Notes: a model not told the origin generated them from the letters alone. A stretch of 64,000 nt of DNA from Anaerolineales bacterium (GCA_026928255.1 JAIXKJ010000008.1:411298-475297), one strand, 5' to 3'. Positions 36,213-45,490 are shown, counted from the stretch's first letter. Program-made: numbers and translations.

Positions 36213-36737
36213 TTAATGCAAATGCCCGTTCTTCTTTGGGCAGAAATGACCTTCCGCTTCCATCGGCTGACCGCATTGCGGACAAATCGGGCGGCCGCGC
36301 GAAGAGACTTCTTGCCCCCAACGCGCCAGTTGACGCAATTGGTCGCGCGTAACCCAAAACCGAATCTGCGACGCTTCTTCTGAATCTTGTTCTTCCAATA
36401 GCAACTCTTTGGCAAAGACAACCGCCAAATCGCGCTCTTGGTCGTAACCCAGCCCGATTTCGCCCGCGCGAAAAAGCGGATTTTCCGGCGGCAGAATCCG
36501 CATTGCGTCTTCCGCGTAATCGCCGTCGGCTTCTTTCAAGTTGGGATATTTGCGGCTCAACTCGCCGAGAAATTGCTCCACGCCGATGGCGAGCGTCAGC
36601 AATTGCGCCTTTTCGATAATAACCGTATAAGCGCGGTTTTCCGAGTAAGCGCGCAAATAAAACACGCGCTGACCGGGAGCGCCAATCGCGTCGGCGGTGA
36701 TATGGTCGCACGGATCAACGTCAATATTAATAGGCAT
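36213..36737 (-). CDS. DUF3090 family protein with C-terminal zinc ribbon
   Basis: 174 residues from the ATG at 36737, with GAGGTG upstream. [41 protein letters not shown] is the DUF3090 core. Near the end [16 protein letters not shown] holds three cysteines and a final NGH that could bind zinc. The family is almost always beside an SCO1664-type kinase-like gene, as here, which suggests they act together. The molecular function is unknown. Confidence 0.88.
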   Translation of the reverse strand: MPINIDVDPCDHITADAIGAPGQRVFYLRAYSENRAYTVIIEKAQLLTLAIGVEQFLGELSRKYPNLKEADGDYAEDAMRILPPENPLFRAGEIGLGYDQERDLAVVFAKELLLEEQDSEEASQIRFWVTRDQLRQLARWGQEVSSRGRPICPQCGQPMEAEGHFCPKKNGHLH

Positions 36738-36798
36738 GGACACCTCGTTTAAGAGTATACCAAAGTATAATGCAACCAACTCAAAGAAGGAGACGCGC

Positions 36799-38478
36799 AT
36801 GTACGACAAGAAAACCCTCGATCAATTAAAACAATCGCTTTCGCAATGGGAAGAAACCTCCCTCAAAAAAGCGCTGACTCAACTGCCCGAACGCGCCGAC
36901 GAATTCATCACCACCTCGTCCGAACCGATTAACCGACTCTACACGCCGCTCGACGTCGCCGACTTAGATTACGCCGCCTCTCTCGGACTGCCGGGCGAAT
37001 ACCCCTACACGAGAGGAGTCCACCCGACGCTGCATCGCTCCAAACTGTGGACGATGCGTATGTTCGCCGGCTTCGGCACGGCGGAAGAGACCAACGCGCG
37101 TTTCAAATATTTACTGAATCAAGGTCAGACGGGTTTAAGCATCGCCTTCGACCTCGCCACGTTAATGGGCTACGACACCGACCAACCCGAAGCGCTCGGC
37201 GAGTTTGGCAAATGCGGCGTGGCGATTTCTTCTTTGAAAGATATGGAAATCTTGCTCGAAGGCATTCCGCTGGATAAAGTCTCGTCGAGCATGACGATTA
37301 ATTCGCCGGCCGCCATCATCTGGGCGATGTACCTCGTCGCCGCCGAAAAGCAGGGCGCGCGCTTTGACCAGTTGCGCGGCACGACGCAAAACGACATCCT
37401 CAAAGAATTTATCGCGCAAAAGGAATTTATCTTCCCGCCTAACCCGTCCATGCGCTTGGTGGTGGACACGATGGAGTACGGCGCGCAACACGTCCCGCAG
37501 TGGAATTCGATTTCGATTTCGGGTTACCACATCCGCGAGGCGGGTTCGACCGCCGCGCAAGAGTTGGCGTTCACGCTGGCGGACGGCATGGAGTACGTCC
37601 GCTGGGGAATTGAGCGCGGCATGGACGTGGACGAATTCGCGCCGCGCCTCTCCTTCTTCTTCAACGCCCACAACGATTTCTTTGAAGAGATTGCCAAATA
37701 CCGCGCCGCCCGCCGCATTTGGGCGCGCGAAATGCGCGAGACGTTCAAAGCGAAGAATCCGAAGTCATGGCTGTTGCGCTTCCACACGCAGACGGCCGGC
37801 GTTTCGCTGACCGCCCAACAGCCGGAAAACAACATCGTGCGCGTGGCAGTTCAAGCGCTGGCCGCCGTCTTGGGCGGAACGCAATCGCTACACACGAACT
37901 CGATGGACGAGGCGCTGGCGTTGCCGTCCGAACACGCCGTCAAAGTGGCGTTACGCACGCAGCAAGTGATCGCCGAAGAATCGGGCGTTACCAACACGGT
38001 GGATCCGCTTGGCGGCAGTTTCTTCGTCGAGGCGCAAACCGACCGCATCGAAAAAGATGCGTATTCTTATTTTCAGCGCATCGCGGATTTAGGCGGAGTC
38101 ATCCCCGCGTTAGAAAAGGGATTTATGCAAGGCGAAATCGCGGACGCGGCCTATCGCTATCAGCGCGAGATTGACGAAAACCGCCGCCGCATTGTCGGCG
38201 TCAACGCTTACCTTGACGACCAGCCCGCCGCGATCCCAATTTTGGAAATGGACCCGAACGGCTACGAGCGTCAGGTGGCGCGGCTGAACGAAGTCCGCAA
38301 CACGCGCGACAGCGGGCGCGCCGGGCAAACGCTGGACGCTTTGCGAATCGCCTGCGAAGGGACGGAAAACACCATGCCTTATATTTTGGATTGCGTCCGC
38401 GCTTATTGCACGCTGGGCGAAATGATCGGCGTGATGACGAAGGTCTTCGGCAAATATCAAGAACCGGCGATGATTTAG
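36799..38478 (+). CDS. Acyl-CoA mutase large subunit (methylmalonyl-CoA mutase family)
   Basis: 559 residues from the ATG at 36799 with AAGGAG nearby; an upstream in-frame extension is not family-like. [66 protein letters not shown] and [19 protein letters not shown] are the substrate-barrel hallmarks. The C-terminal B12-binding domain is absent, so a separate small subunit must exist elsewhere, as in split mutases. It probably isomerises methylmalonyl-CoA or a branched acyl-CoA. The motif TRGVHP leaves isobutyryl-CoA-type substrates open. It diverges from the DUF3090 gene. Confidence 0.88.
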   Translation: MYDKKTLDQLKQSLSQWEETSLKKALTQLPERADEFITTSSEPINRLYTPLDVADLDYAASLGLPGEYPYTRGVHPTLHRSKLWTMRMFAGFGTAEETNARFKYLLNQGQTGLSIAFDLATLMGYDTDQPEALGEFGKCGVAISSLKDMEILLEGIPLDKVSSSMTINSPAAIIWAMYLVAAEKQGARFDQLRGTTQNDILKEFIAQKEFIFPPNPSMRLVVDTMEYGAQHVPQWNSISISGYHIREAGSTAAQELAFTLADGMEYVRWGIERGMDVDEFAPRLSFFFNAHNDFFEEIAKYRAARRIWAREMRETFKAKNPKSWLLRFHTQTAGVSLTAQQPENNIVRVAVQALAAVLGGTQSLHTNSMDEALALPSEHAVKVALRTQQVIAEESGVTNTVDPLGGSFFVEAQTDRIEKDAYSYFQRIADLGGVIPALEKGFMQGEIADAAYRYQREIDENRRRIVGVNAYLDDQPAAIPILEMDPNGYERQVARLNEVRNTRDSGRAGQTLDALRIACEGTENTMPYILDCVRAYCTLGEMIGVMTKVFGKYQEPAMI

Positions 38479-38509
38479 ATTTATTCGTCGCTAACGCTCT
38501 TTGATTTTA

Positions 38510-38542
38510 TTGAGGCGAGTCGTCGGCTCGCTTCAATTATTT
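38510..38542. terminator. Terminator between the convergent mutase and polysaccharide genes
   Basis: TTGAGGCGAG (38510-38519) pairs with CTCGCTTCAA (38527-38536), with one G-U pair, followed by TTATTT. The stop codon of the leftward gene lies inside the 3' arm. Confidence 0.65.
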
Positions 38543-40020
38543 AACACGCGCAAAATAAATTCCGCCGTGCGTTTGCCCGACGAAGCGTCGGTAAACGTAA
38601 TTTCATCTTCGATAAATTTTCGGCGTTCGGCGGAATCAATTGATCTATCTTTGAGGTAAAGATTTAACGCCGCTTTTAATTCGTTCGAGTGGGTCGCCAC
38701 TCTTCCTGCTTTTGCTTCTCTGAATCTTTTGTGCGTGGGCCAATTTCCGATCTCTTTCAGCGAGAGCGAAAATTTATTTTTCTTGCTCCAGCCGCCAGGC
38801 ACGTCAATCGTCGCGGCGATCATCGGCGTATCGTGAACAGCGGTCTCGACCAGCATGGTGGAATAAACCGTAACGACCACGTCCGAATAGGTCATCATCG
38901 AAGATTTTTCGTCCATGTCTTCGCCGCCGTAATAGCCGAGCGAACCGCCCAGCGCGACCGGTTGGACGACGTGAACGTGCGGATATTTTTTCTGCAACTC
39001 GAAAACTTGCTTGCGTTCGTCCGCGAAGATTTTCGGCTTGTCTTGAAAATGACTCGGATGCAAGCGAATCAACAATTGCGAAGGTTCCGCTAACGAATCA
39101 GACGAAACTAATTTTGCCAGCGCTTCGATATTCGGAAAGTTCGGCGCAAAGTGGACAAAACTGCTGGCGTAGGAAATTAATTTTCGGTTTGGGTCAAGCC
39201 CGTGCAGTTTGAAATATTCGTCTTTGGGCATCAGCCATTGTTTACGGAAGTATCCGTCGTAAGAGGGAATGCCGCCGATGTTGACGTGTTCGGGATTCCA
39301 GTCCGAGCCGTAAACCAGTTCGTCCTTTTGCAATTGCGACCAACAGGTTGCATATTGCACGTCCGCGCCGCTGACGTTGTACGAAGACGAATTGTCCCAG
39401 CCGACGATGACGGTCATGTTCGGGATTCCGCGTTGGGCGGATTCGCGCAGAAGATAACGGTCCATGCGCCAGCCAGGCGTGGAGGCGATGACCAAGTCGG
39501 GTTGGTAGCGCTCGAAGAGGTCGGCGTAAATTTCGGGCGTGAAGTGGCGTTGCATCCGCACGAGAAGTTTGCGCGCCCAAGCAAAATTCCGCAAGAGCAA
39601 AATCATCAGCGCGGACGGAATCCACACGCCCAAACGAAACTTCCACGAGTTCTCCGCCCAGACTTCCCAGATGTGGCTGTCCATGGCTTCGGTGTTGATG
39701 CGGCGCGAGCCGCCGACGCGGCGCAGGTAGGCGAGCGCCCATTGCAGGCGCGGGCGGAATTTTCTGGCGTAGTCGTGCGCTCGGTTGAGGCGTAGTCCTT
39801 CAAAGATGATAGACGGGCGGTTGACAGTGGGCGGTTGACGGTTGTCAGCGGAGGACGAAGGACGGAGGCTGCCAAAGCGTTCTTGGATTTTGGTTTTGGT
39901 GTCGTCGTCGGTTAATAGAATGACGTCCACGCCCGCGTCGAGCAGCGTGGAGACCACATCGCTTTGCAGGAAGTAGATCAGCGCCATGCCGTGATCGGCG
40001 GAAATAAAGATGCGTGTCAT
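38533..40020 (-). CDS. Putative surface-glycan transferase (CDP-glycerol glycerophosphotransferase-like)
   Basis: 495 residues from the ATG at 40020 (ATGA overlap with the methyltransferase gene). It begins MTRIFISADHGMALIYFLQSD. The C-terminal half, with PDLVIASTPGWRMDRYLLREA-like sequence, LISYASSFVHFAPN, LLIRLHPSHFQ and a late YSDVVVTVYSTMLVETAVHDTPMIA, resembles the GT-B nucleotide-binding half of CDP-glycerol transferases and capsule transferases. One hydrophobic stretch (LGVWIPSALMILLL) may touch the membrane. Residues about 51-69 (LRPSSSADNRQPPTVNRPSI) come from a heptanucleotide repeat tract. Donor and acceptor unknown. Confidence 0.75.
   Translation of the reverse strand: MTRIFISADHGMALIYFLQSDVVSTLLDAGVDVILLTDDDTKTKIQERFGSLRPSSSADNRQPPTVNRPSIIFEGLRLNRAHDYARKFRPRLQWALAYLRRVGGSRRINTEAMDSHIWEVWAENSWKFRLGVWIPSALMILLLRNFAWARKLLVRMQRHFTPEIYADLFERYQPDLVIASTPGWRMDRYLLRESAQRGIPNMTVIVGWDNSSSYNVSGADVQYATCWSQLQKDELVYGSDWNPEHVNIGGIPSYDGYFRKQWLMPKDEYFKLHGLDPNRKLISYASSFVHFAPNFPNIEALAKLVSSDSLAEPSQLLIRLHPSHFQDKPKIFADERKQVFELQKKYPHVHVVQPVALGGSLGYYGGEDMDEKSSMMTYSDVVVTVYSTMLVETAVHDTPMIAATIDVPGGWSKKNKFSLSLKEIGNWPTHKRFREAKAGRVATHSNELKAALNLYLKDRSIDSAERRKFIEDEITFTDASSGKRTAEFILRVLNN
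39815..39870. repeat. Heptanucleotide repeat inside the glycan transferase gene
   Basis: CGGTTGA/CAGTGGG/CGGTTGA/CGGTTGT units followed by GAGGACGAAGGACGG: two repeat families fused in one tract, in frame with the gene. Confidence 0.7.
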
Positions 40021-40850
40021 TTTTTCAACACCAACTGATAGCCAATCGCGGCGGGGTTCTTCGCGGCTGCGGGCGTTTGGACGCAACCTTTGCCAATCAA
40101 CGGTTTGAGCAGGTTGACCAAGCCTTCGATCAAAATCAAAATGCCGCGCCCCGCCCAACGCGCCAAACGCGGAAGTTTGGGCAGAACCCAAAAGCGCAGG
40201 TTGCGAGTCGCCTCGCCGAGAAAAAAAATCGGGTCGTAGTAGCCTTCGAGCAAGGCGACTTCAAAGCCGTGTTGCCGCGCCATTTCTTCCAGCGAGTAAT
40301 GCGTGTAACGTTGAAAGTCAAACGGCGCTTGATGAACCTTAATCATAAACGGCACGGCGATGATCAACGAACCGCCAGGCTTTAACAGGGAATGCAGCGC
40401 GTCGAGCAGTTCGTGAAAATGGTAGACGTGTTCCAGCACGTTCATCAGCGCCAGCGCGTCGAAAGTGTTTTCTTTGAACGGGACGCAGACGGCGAGGTCG
40501 CAGGCTAAATCCACTTCGGGGTAGGGGACGATATCTACTGCCAGATAATTCCGCCCGCGAAAGATGGCGGCAAAGTCGCCGTGCCCGGCGCCGACGTCCA
40601 AAATCAGCGCCTCTTTGTCCAAGCCTGAAATTTGCTCTTGCAAAAATTTCCAATTCGCCTGCCGCCAGGGCGTTCCTGCGTCGGGTCCGCGCTCAATTTT
40701 TTCGTAGACGTGCGCGGTCTGCGGCATCTCGGTGAAGACCGGCTTGCCTTCGTAAAGCGGGACTTCATAGCCGTCGCGCGGACAGCGCCAGCGCGTTTCC
40801 TCTTTGACGAAATCCCCTTTGCAAGTCGGGCAAACAATTAACTCGTTCAT
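40017..40850 (-). CDS. SAM-dependent methyltransferase with N-terminal zinc ribbon
   Basis: 277 residues. Residues 1-40 are a Trm112-like zinc ribbon (CPTCKGDFVKEETRWRCPRDGYEVPLYEGKPVF). The class I methyltransferase core follows with ILDVGAGHGDFAAIF (motif I), LAVDIVPYPEVDLACDL and FDALALMNVLEHVYHF, then GSLIIAVPF. The hydrophobic region near 230-255 could be a membrane contact. It is co-transcribed with glycan transferase genes, so it may modify a surface glycan or its lipid carrier. The substrate is not evident. Confidence 0.87.
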   Translation of the reverse strand: MNELIVCPTCKGDFVKEETRWRCPRDGYEVPLYEGKPVFTEMPQTAHVYEKIERGPDAGTPWRQANWKFLQEQISGLDKEALILDVGAGHGDFAAIFRGRNYLAVDIVPYPEVDLACDLAVCVPFKENTFDALALMNVLEHVYHFHELLDALHSLLKPGGSLIIAVPFMIKVHQAPFDFQRYTHYSLEEMARQHGFEVALLEGYYDPIFFLGEATRNLRFWVLPKLPRLARWAGRGILILIEGLVNLLKPLIGKGCVQTPAAAKNPAAIGYQLVLKK

Positions 40851-40854
40851 GGCG

Positions 40855-41787
40855 TTATTTGTAGTACAGGTTGAAGATGGCGTTGTACAGCGCCATCAGC
40901 GGTTTCTTAAGAATCGGAAGTTGCCAAACGCTTTTGGATTTTTCGCGCGCCGCCGCGTCGGCGGATGATGTGCTGGGCAGCGTGTTGCTCATGTTTTGCG
41001 CGTACCGTTCGGCGGGCATCAGGCGCAGGTAGCCGGCGGCGTCCATGCGCTCGTCCAACTGGCGGACTTGTCCCATCGGTTTGTCCATGTCAAAGGGCAG
41101 AAATTGCTGCAAGACGGATTTATACGCCGTGAACTGCCAATGGCTGGCGCCCAAATAAGCAGAGAGGTTTTTATACTCGACGAAATAATCCGTCGTCTCG
41201 GCGTAGATTTTTTTCAACTCCTCGTCCGAGAATCCCAGCGTGGTCGAAAACTCGTAAAACCATTCGTAGGGCAGAATGTCGCCTTGTTTGAGTTCGGCGT
41301 TTTGCTTCGCCCAAGCGATGGACGCGCTCAAAAAATTTTCAGGCGTGCGAAAGGGACGCGCCGTTACCATGCCGACGTTGGGAAAGGTCTCCAAAATTTC
41401 AACCGAGCGCGCAAGCCAGTTGGGATAAAACAACACGTCCGCGTCGGTGTAGGCGATGATTTCGCCGGGCGCGCCCGCCAGCATGACGTTCCACGCGCCG
41501 CCTTTGCCCATATTTTTTTCGGACAAAATCAAATATTGGATTCGTCCCGCTTCTTTCTCTGCAATCAAAAAATCGCGGACTTCGGCGCAGGAGCCGTTGT
41601 CGAAGACCATCAAGTCAAACGGCAAGCCTGCGTCCGCGCGCATGGACTCAAGCGAGACTTTCAGCACGTCGAGAGTCTCGGCGTAGAAGCCGCTCAGGAA
41701 GGGGGTGTAATTCAACAGCGCGACGGTGATCCGTTCGGGCTTGGCGACAGACTTCGCAGATTTGGCGGGGTTTTGACCTTTTCGCAT
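40855..41787 (-). CDS. Glycosyltransferase family 2
   Basis: 310 residues with a GT-A fold. ITVALLNYTPFL opens the nucleotide-sugar domain, LMVFDNGSCAEVRDFL follows, then KNMGKGGAWNVMLAGAPGEIIAYTDADVLFYPNW with the D-x-D type metal site. There is no membrane segment. It lies 4 bp from the methyltransferase gene in the polysaccharide locus. Sugar and acceptor are unknown. Confidence 0.88.
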   Translation of the reverse strand: MRKGQNPAKSAKSVAKPERITVALLNYTPFLSGFYAETLDVLKVSLESMRADAGLPFDLMVFDNGSCAEVRDFLIAEKEAGRIQYLILSEKNMGKGGAWNVMLAGAPGEIIAYTDADVLFYPNWLARSVEILETFPNVGMVTARPFRTPENFLSASIAWAKQNAELKQGDILPYEWFYEFSTTLGFSDEELKKIYAETTDYFVEYKNLSAYLGASHWQFTAYKSVLQQFLPFDMDKPMGQVRQLDERMDAAGYLRLMPAERYAQNMSNTLPSTSSADAAAREKSKSVWQLPILKKPLMALYNAIFNLYYK

Positions 41788-41828
41788 GGGGTATCAGGTA
41801 TCAGGTTGAAGGTTGAAGGTTGAAGGTT
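41788..41828. repeat. Heptanucleotide repeat (GGTT arm)
   Basis: GTATCAG/GTATCAG/GTTGAAG/GTTGAAG/GTTGAAG/GTT fills the spacer between two glycosyltransferase genes and includes the end of the right-hand gene. Confidence 0.7.
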
Positions 41829-42735
41829 ATTTTCCAAATAATTTTTGGATGCGTTTTTTGCGTCGTTTGGGGACGGCGATTTCTTCAATCCGCTCTTGCG
41901 GCAGAAAAAAGAAAAGCGCCCGCAAGAACAATTCCAGTTTGCGCGAGAAACGCGCCGCTGTCAACGGCGGGCGCACAAGTTTACCACCGCGCAGTTGATG
42001 CGTCGCGTCCAAAACCCGGTAGCGCGTGTTCGCCGCGCCGCCCGCCAGCCGAATATTCTCGTTCGTTTCGGGGTGGTCGTAATGCGGCTTGGCGTTCGGC
42101 AAATGCGAGTAATCGTGATTTTGATGAACGATCATCAGCGACGGCGTGCAATCAATCACCGCCCACTTTTCGCGCCGCGCTTTGTAAATCATCCAATTGT
42201 CCCAGCCCGCCCTGCCGATTGTAAAATTCGGAATATCTCGATAGCAGCTTTTTGGGAAGAGGAAAAAATCGCTGCCTGCGGGACGATGAAGGTTATTTTG
42301 ACGAAGGACGGATGACCGAAGACGAGAAGCCCAGTCGCCGCTAAAATCAATTGGCGACGTGAGGTCATAATCCCAGCGTTGACTCAACGAAACGAATTTG
42401 TCTTTCAGCGTCGCCGCCTGCTTCGCGCACTCGACGAAGTCGGGCATGAGAATCATGTCCGCGTTGACGATGCACAGCAGTTCGCCCTTTGAGTTTTTCC
42501 GCGCAATTTCAAACATAGAAGAAATCAGCGGCACGCCGTTCTCATTGCATTGCACATCTGGAATATGCTTTATATTAAATTCTTTTGCCGTTTCTGATAA
42601 CCCTATTTCATCGCCGAGCAAAATAATTTCAACGTCGGGCAGCAGAGTCCATGATTGAATGGCGTTGCGTTGAATCAGCGCAATGTGCGGATTAGTAAAC
42701 GGCTTGGGGGCGGAGAAGAGGGTGAGTAAGGGCAT
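41827..42735 (-). CDS. Putative glycosyltransferase (GT-A fold)
   Basis: 302 residues. The N-terminal part (MPLLTLFSAPKPFTNPHIALIQRNAIQSW, VEIILLGDEIG) and ELLCIVNADMILMPDFVE with an N-A-D variant of the DxD site resemble GT-A transferases. DFFLFPKSCYRDIPNF and GRAGWDNWMIYKAR may bind the acceptor. A C-terminal basic tail ends the protein. Residues in the RLRSSVLRQNNLHRP stretch fall on a GAAGGAC-type repeat tract (about 42293-42330). Function inferred from fold and context only. Confidence 0.7.
   Translation of the reverse strand: MPLLTLFSAPKPFTNPHIALIQRNAIQSWTLLPDVEIILLGDEIGLSETAKEFNIKHIPDVQCNENGVPLISSMFEIARKNSKGELLCIVNADMILMPDFVECAKQAATLKDKFVSLSQRWDYDLTSPIDFSGDWASRLRSSVLRQNNLHRPAGSDFFLFPKSCYRDIPNFTIGRAGWDNWMIYKARREKWAVIDCTPSLMIVHQNHDYSHLPNAKPHYDHPETNENIRLAGGAANTRYRVLDATHQLRGGKLVRPPLTAARFSRKLELFLRALFFFLPQERIEEIAVPKRRKKRIQKLFGK
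42293..42330. repeat. GAAGGAC-type repeat inside a glycosyltransferase gene
   Basis: GACGAAGGACGGATGACCGAAGACGAG-like sequence in degenerate 7-nt units, in frame with the gene. It is weaker than the aroE example. Confidence 0.45.
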
Positions 42736-42737
42736 GG

Positions 42738-42797
42738 GGTCAGTAATCAGTTACCAGTTACCAGTGATTAGTAACCAGTAGTTGGCAGTTAGTTATC
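42738..42797. repeat. CAGT-family heptanucleotide repeat
   Basis: CAGTAAT/CAGTTAC/CAGTTAC/CAGTGAT/TAGTAAC/CAGTAGT/TGGCAGT/TAGTTAT units. The tract extends into the last codons of the cytidylyltransferase gene (stop at 42789). Confidence 0.8.
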
Positions 42798-43604
42798 GGT
42801 TGCTCTTTCGTCAATATCGTTGAGCATTTTATGTTTGACGTTGGCGTTGATTTGCGTCAGTTCAGGATGATCGTGAACTAAATCTAAAACTTCTTTCCAT
42901 GTGAAATCATCGCGCCCGTCAAAATGGTTGTAAACTTCGCGCATAAATTCTAAATCTTCGGGCGTGTCCACCGTCCAGCGGTAATCGCCAAAATCGGTTG
43001 TGTGATTCAGCAAAGCGACTTTATATCCTCTTGGAGATTCTCCCACTGACAACTGCCTACTGACAACTGTCAACTGAACTCCTTCGTAAAAATACGGCAT
43101 GACGTGTTCGCGCTGTTGCGGCTCTTTGGCTTTCTGCCACGCCTGTTCCAGCGCCTTGAAGGTACACGCCTCGACGTCCAAGCCAATTGGATACGTCCGA
43201 TTCCACGGCGGCGGCAAACGGTTACAGACAAAATCATACTCATCTTCAAGCAATGCGTTGACGACGTTGTCAATCAACGCGGGGTCAATCACGGGACAAT
43301 CCGCCGTAATGCGGACGACCACATCCGCGTTGAATTCTTTCGCGGTTTGATAGTAGCGATCCAGCACATCGTACAAACTGCCGCGCGCAAACGGGATGCC
43401 GCTGAAATCGCAGTACTCCGCTACAGGGTTGTCGGACGAATCGGTCGTGGTGGCGAAAACAGTTTGAGAAACAGAATCCGCCCGCGAGGTCCGAACGAAG
43501 ACGCGGCTCAACATCGGCTGACCGGCAATATCCGCCAGAATCTTTCCCGGCAGGCGCGAGGAGGACATGCGTCCTTGAATAATGGCGATGACTTTAGGTT
43601 TCAT
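42789..43604 (-). CDS. Cytidylyltransferase, SpsF-like
   Basis: 271 residues. VIAIIQGRMSSSRLPGKILADIAGQPMLSRV is the CTP-binding signature of CMP-KDO synthetase/SpsF-type enzymes. DVVVRITADCPVIDPALID holds the metal-binding Asp and YDFVCNRLPPPWNRTYPIGLDVE the sugar site. It should activate a sugar acid or related sugar as a CMP derivative. In this locus the likely partner is the NeuB-like synthase at 47.5 kb. Residues about 176-187 (LTVVSRQLSVGE) come from a heptanucleotide tract, and the C-terminus runs into another. Confidence 0.85.
   Translation of the reverse strand: MKPKVIAIIQGRMSSSRLPGKILADIAGQPMLSRVFVRTSRADSVSQTVFATTTDSSDNPVAEYCDFSGIPFARGSLYDVLDRYYQTAKEFNADVVVRITADCPVIDPALIDNVVNALLEDEYDFVCNRLPPPWNRTYPIGLDVEACTFKALEQAWQKAKEPQQREHVMPYFYEGVQLTVVSRQLSVGESPRGYKVALLNHTTDFGDYRWTVDTPEDLEFMREVYNHFDGRDDFTWKEVLDLVHDHPELTQINANVKHKMLNDIDERATDN
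43044..43080. repeat. Heptanucleotide repeat inside the cytidylyltransferase gene
   Basis: CACTGAC/AACTGCC/TACTGAC/AACTGTC/AACTGAA units of 7 nt, in frame with the gene. Confidence 0.72.
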
Positions 43605-43634
43605 GTTAGAGAATTTACCACAGAGAACACGAAT

Positions 43635-44960
43635 CTACTCCGCGTCTCCTTCAAACGGAATCGGCAGCGGCACGACAAAACCCTTCGCGCGGAATTTCTC
43701 GACGTATTCGCGCACGATCCAGTAATCCAACCCGACCTGTTCGGCGATGTCGAAGACGGTGTGTTCGCCTTCAAAGCGCATCATGATCTTTTCGATAGCG
43801 CGGTTGAGCGCCCAGTTCTCGCGCCAGTCCACCCACAAGCCGTTGCCGCTGAGGAAGACCGGCCCGCGAAACGTGCGCTTCGGCGTGTAATTCGTCGCGT
43901 AAATGCGGATGATGTCTTCCGCCGTTTGCGCCGCGCCGACCAACATCTCTTCGTGGATGATGTCGAGGTTGTCGTCGGTCGTGTGATATTCGTCGTAGTG
44001 CCAGCGGTTGATGGAAATGCACGGCACGTTGACGCCCGGCCCGTTGATGACGCGCTCGTCGTTGGCGGGCGCGGCGGCGAAATCGCGCTCGTCGTGCGTT
44101 ACGTTTTGCAACACATGCTTTGTTACGCGATCTAACAAATGCGTATGTTGGCGCGTGTGATGCCATGCGATTTTATTTTGATTGCCAGTCATCTCCAAAA
44201 AGATTCCGCCGCGTAAGTTTGGGATAAGATTTTCGTTCTGCGAAAGATAAACAATCGTGCCAATCGTCTCCGCCCCAAACCAAAAGCGGACGCTCATCGA
44301 GCCTGTCGGCAGCGGATTTTTGGCGAGGCGCTGGGCCAACTCAATCGCGCTGACCACGCCCGCGCCGTCGTCGTTGGCTTGCATCGGGTGGCAGGTGTGC
44401 GCCTGGACGATGATCTCGCCCGCGTCGGGATTCGCGCCGCCTTCGGGGTGAATCAGCGCCGTCGCTATTTTAAATCCCTGTTTTGGGTCAGTGATGAACT
44501 CGGATTTAATCACCGCTCGATATTTTTTATTTCGCGAGAGTTTATCGAATTGATTCTTCGGCAAGCAAAATCCCCAATCGCGTTCGTAATATTTGAAGAC
44601 CCAAGGAATTGCGTGCGGGCGTTTCTCGTTGAAATACAAATGCGGCTGTAATTCTTCAAAAGAAAGCGTTTTATCAACGGGCAAAGAATACGAAACGATG
44701 TGCAGCGGATTATTTTTGAAATCCACAACGCGCTCGCCGTCTTCCGTTTCCAAATACGCTTCGTGGACGACGTAACGCTCTGGGACTTGCCACGTCCACG
44801 CGGGGGTGAGCGGCGCGTAAGTTTCGATTTGATAGTTGGACGAAGCGGGCATATACGCGCCGATGATTTCCAACGTCTTATCGTGGTCGTCGGATGCGAG
44901 CGTGCGGTGCAACGGGTAAAATTCCGCGAGGATGGATTTGAGGGATGCGTAGGGTTTCAT
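43635..44960 (-). CDS. DUF4910 aminopeptidase-like protein with C-terminal winged helix
   Basis: 441 residues. The central motif IIVQAHTCHPMQANDDGAGVVSAIELAQRL matches the zinc-ligand pattern of M28-type peptidases (H...ND..GV). NDERVINGPGVNVPCISINRW and YDEYHTTDDNLDII supply further ligands. The last 60 residues (TVFDIAEQVGLDYWIVREYVEKFRAKGFV) look like a winged helix. Such DUF4910/DUF2172 proteins are common in polysaccharide and sialic-acid-like clusters, where their role is unknown. A peptidase or deacylase activity is inferred from the metal motif only. Confidence 0.85.
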   Translation of the reverse strand: MKPYASLKSILAEFYPLHRTLASDDHDKTLEIIGAYMPASSNYQIETYAPLTPAWTWQVPERYVVHEAYLETEDGERVVDFKNNPLHIVSYSLPVDKTLSFEELQPHLYFNEKRPHAIPWVFKYYERDWGFCLPKNQFDKLSRNKKYRAVIKSEFITDPKQGFKIATALIHPEGGANPDAGEIIVQAHTCHPMQANDDGAGVVSAIELAQRLAKNPLPTGSMSVRFWFGAETIGTIVYLSQNENLIPNLRGGIFLEMTGNQNKIAWHHTRQHTHLLDRVTKHVLQNVTHDERDFAAAPANDERVINGPGVNVPCISINRWHYDEYHTTDDNLDIIHEEMLVGAAQTAEDIIRIYATNYTPKRTFRGPVFLSGNGLWVDWRENWALNRAIEKIMMRFEGEHTVFDIAEQVGLDYWIVREYVEKFRAKGFVVPLPIPFEGDAE

Positions 44961-44970
44961 AGCCTAACGA

Positions 44971-45282
44971 TTAAGCCTTCTTGCGTTTTTCCAGCCAGCG
45001 TTTAAACGAAGCAGGATGTTCGGTCGAGCGCTTGCCAAGCAATAAGCCTTCTACGCCGATGTCTTCGTCTAAATCGGGCCAAGTCAAACCATAGCCCGCG
45101 CCGGAAATTTTTACGTTGGCGCGTTCGGCGGGCGTCCCGTAGGCGAGGCGCGGATACCAACCAATCGGAACAGATACCGTGCGTCCGTCGTCTAAATCAA
45201 CGGACAACGTGTCGTCTGTAACCGTCGCTTTGAGCGCCTTAGGCAGAACGAGGGTTACCGTTGCAGAAAGAGTCCCATTCAT
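44971..45282 (-). CDS. DUF2442 family protein
   Basis: 103 residues. ATVTDDTLSVDLDDGRTVSVPIGWYPRLAYGTPAER and WPDLDEDIGVEGLLLGKRST are the DUF2442 signature. The family usually follows a DUF4160 gene, as here, and the pair is thought to be toxin-antitoxin-like. It overlaps the DUF4160 gene by 44 bp, so translation is probably coupled. Confidence 0.87.
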   Translation of the reverse strand: MNGTLSATVTLVLPKALKATVTDDTLSVDLDDGRTVSVPIGWYPRLAYGTPAERANVKISGAGYGLTWPDLDEDIGVEGLLLGKRSTEHPASFKRWLEKRKKA

Positions 45283-45490
45283 TTCGCAATCTCTCCAAAT
45301 TTTCTAAAACAAGCCGTTCAATGTCGCGCAATTCTTTGCGGCTGTATCCGTAATTTTCCGCCAGCATGACGGGATCCAACCAAAATTTTGCGCTCATCTC
45401 GCCGCGATCGATGTGCATGTGGCGCGGCTCGATACAATCATAGGAATAGAAATAAAACCGATAACCTTTAATACGCAACGCAACGGGCAT
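45239..45490 (-). CDS. DUF4160 family protein
   Basis: 83 residues: MPVALRIKGYRFYFYSYDCIEPRHMHI, then GEMSAKFWLDPVMLAENYGYSRKELRDIERLVLENLERL. The RFYFYS and EPRHMH motifs are diagnostic for DUF4160. It is the upstream partner of the DUF2442 gene. Both sit as a small cassette inside the polysaccharide locus. GGAGAG precedes the ATG. Confidence 0.87.
   Translation of the reverse strand: MPVALRIKGYRFYFYSYDCIEPRHMHIDRGEMSAKFWLDPVMLAENYGYSRKELRDIERLVLENLERLRNEWDSFCNGNPRSA

Noticed and set aside
43104..44135. 343-codon plus-strand open frame over the cytidylyltransferase and DUF4910 genes
   Set aside because: It spans two clear minus-strand genes and the spacer between them. It is GC-driven openness, not coding.
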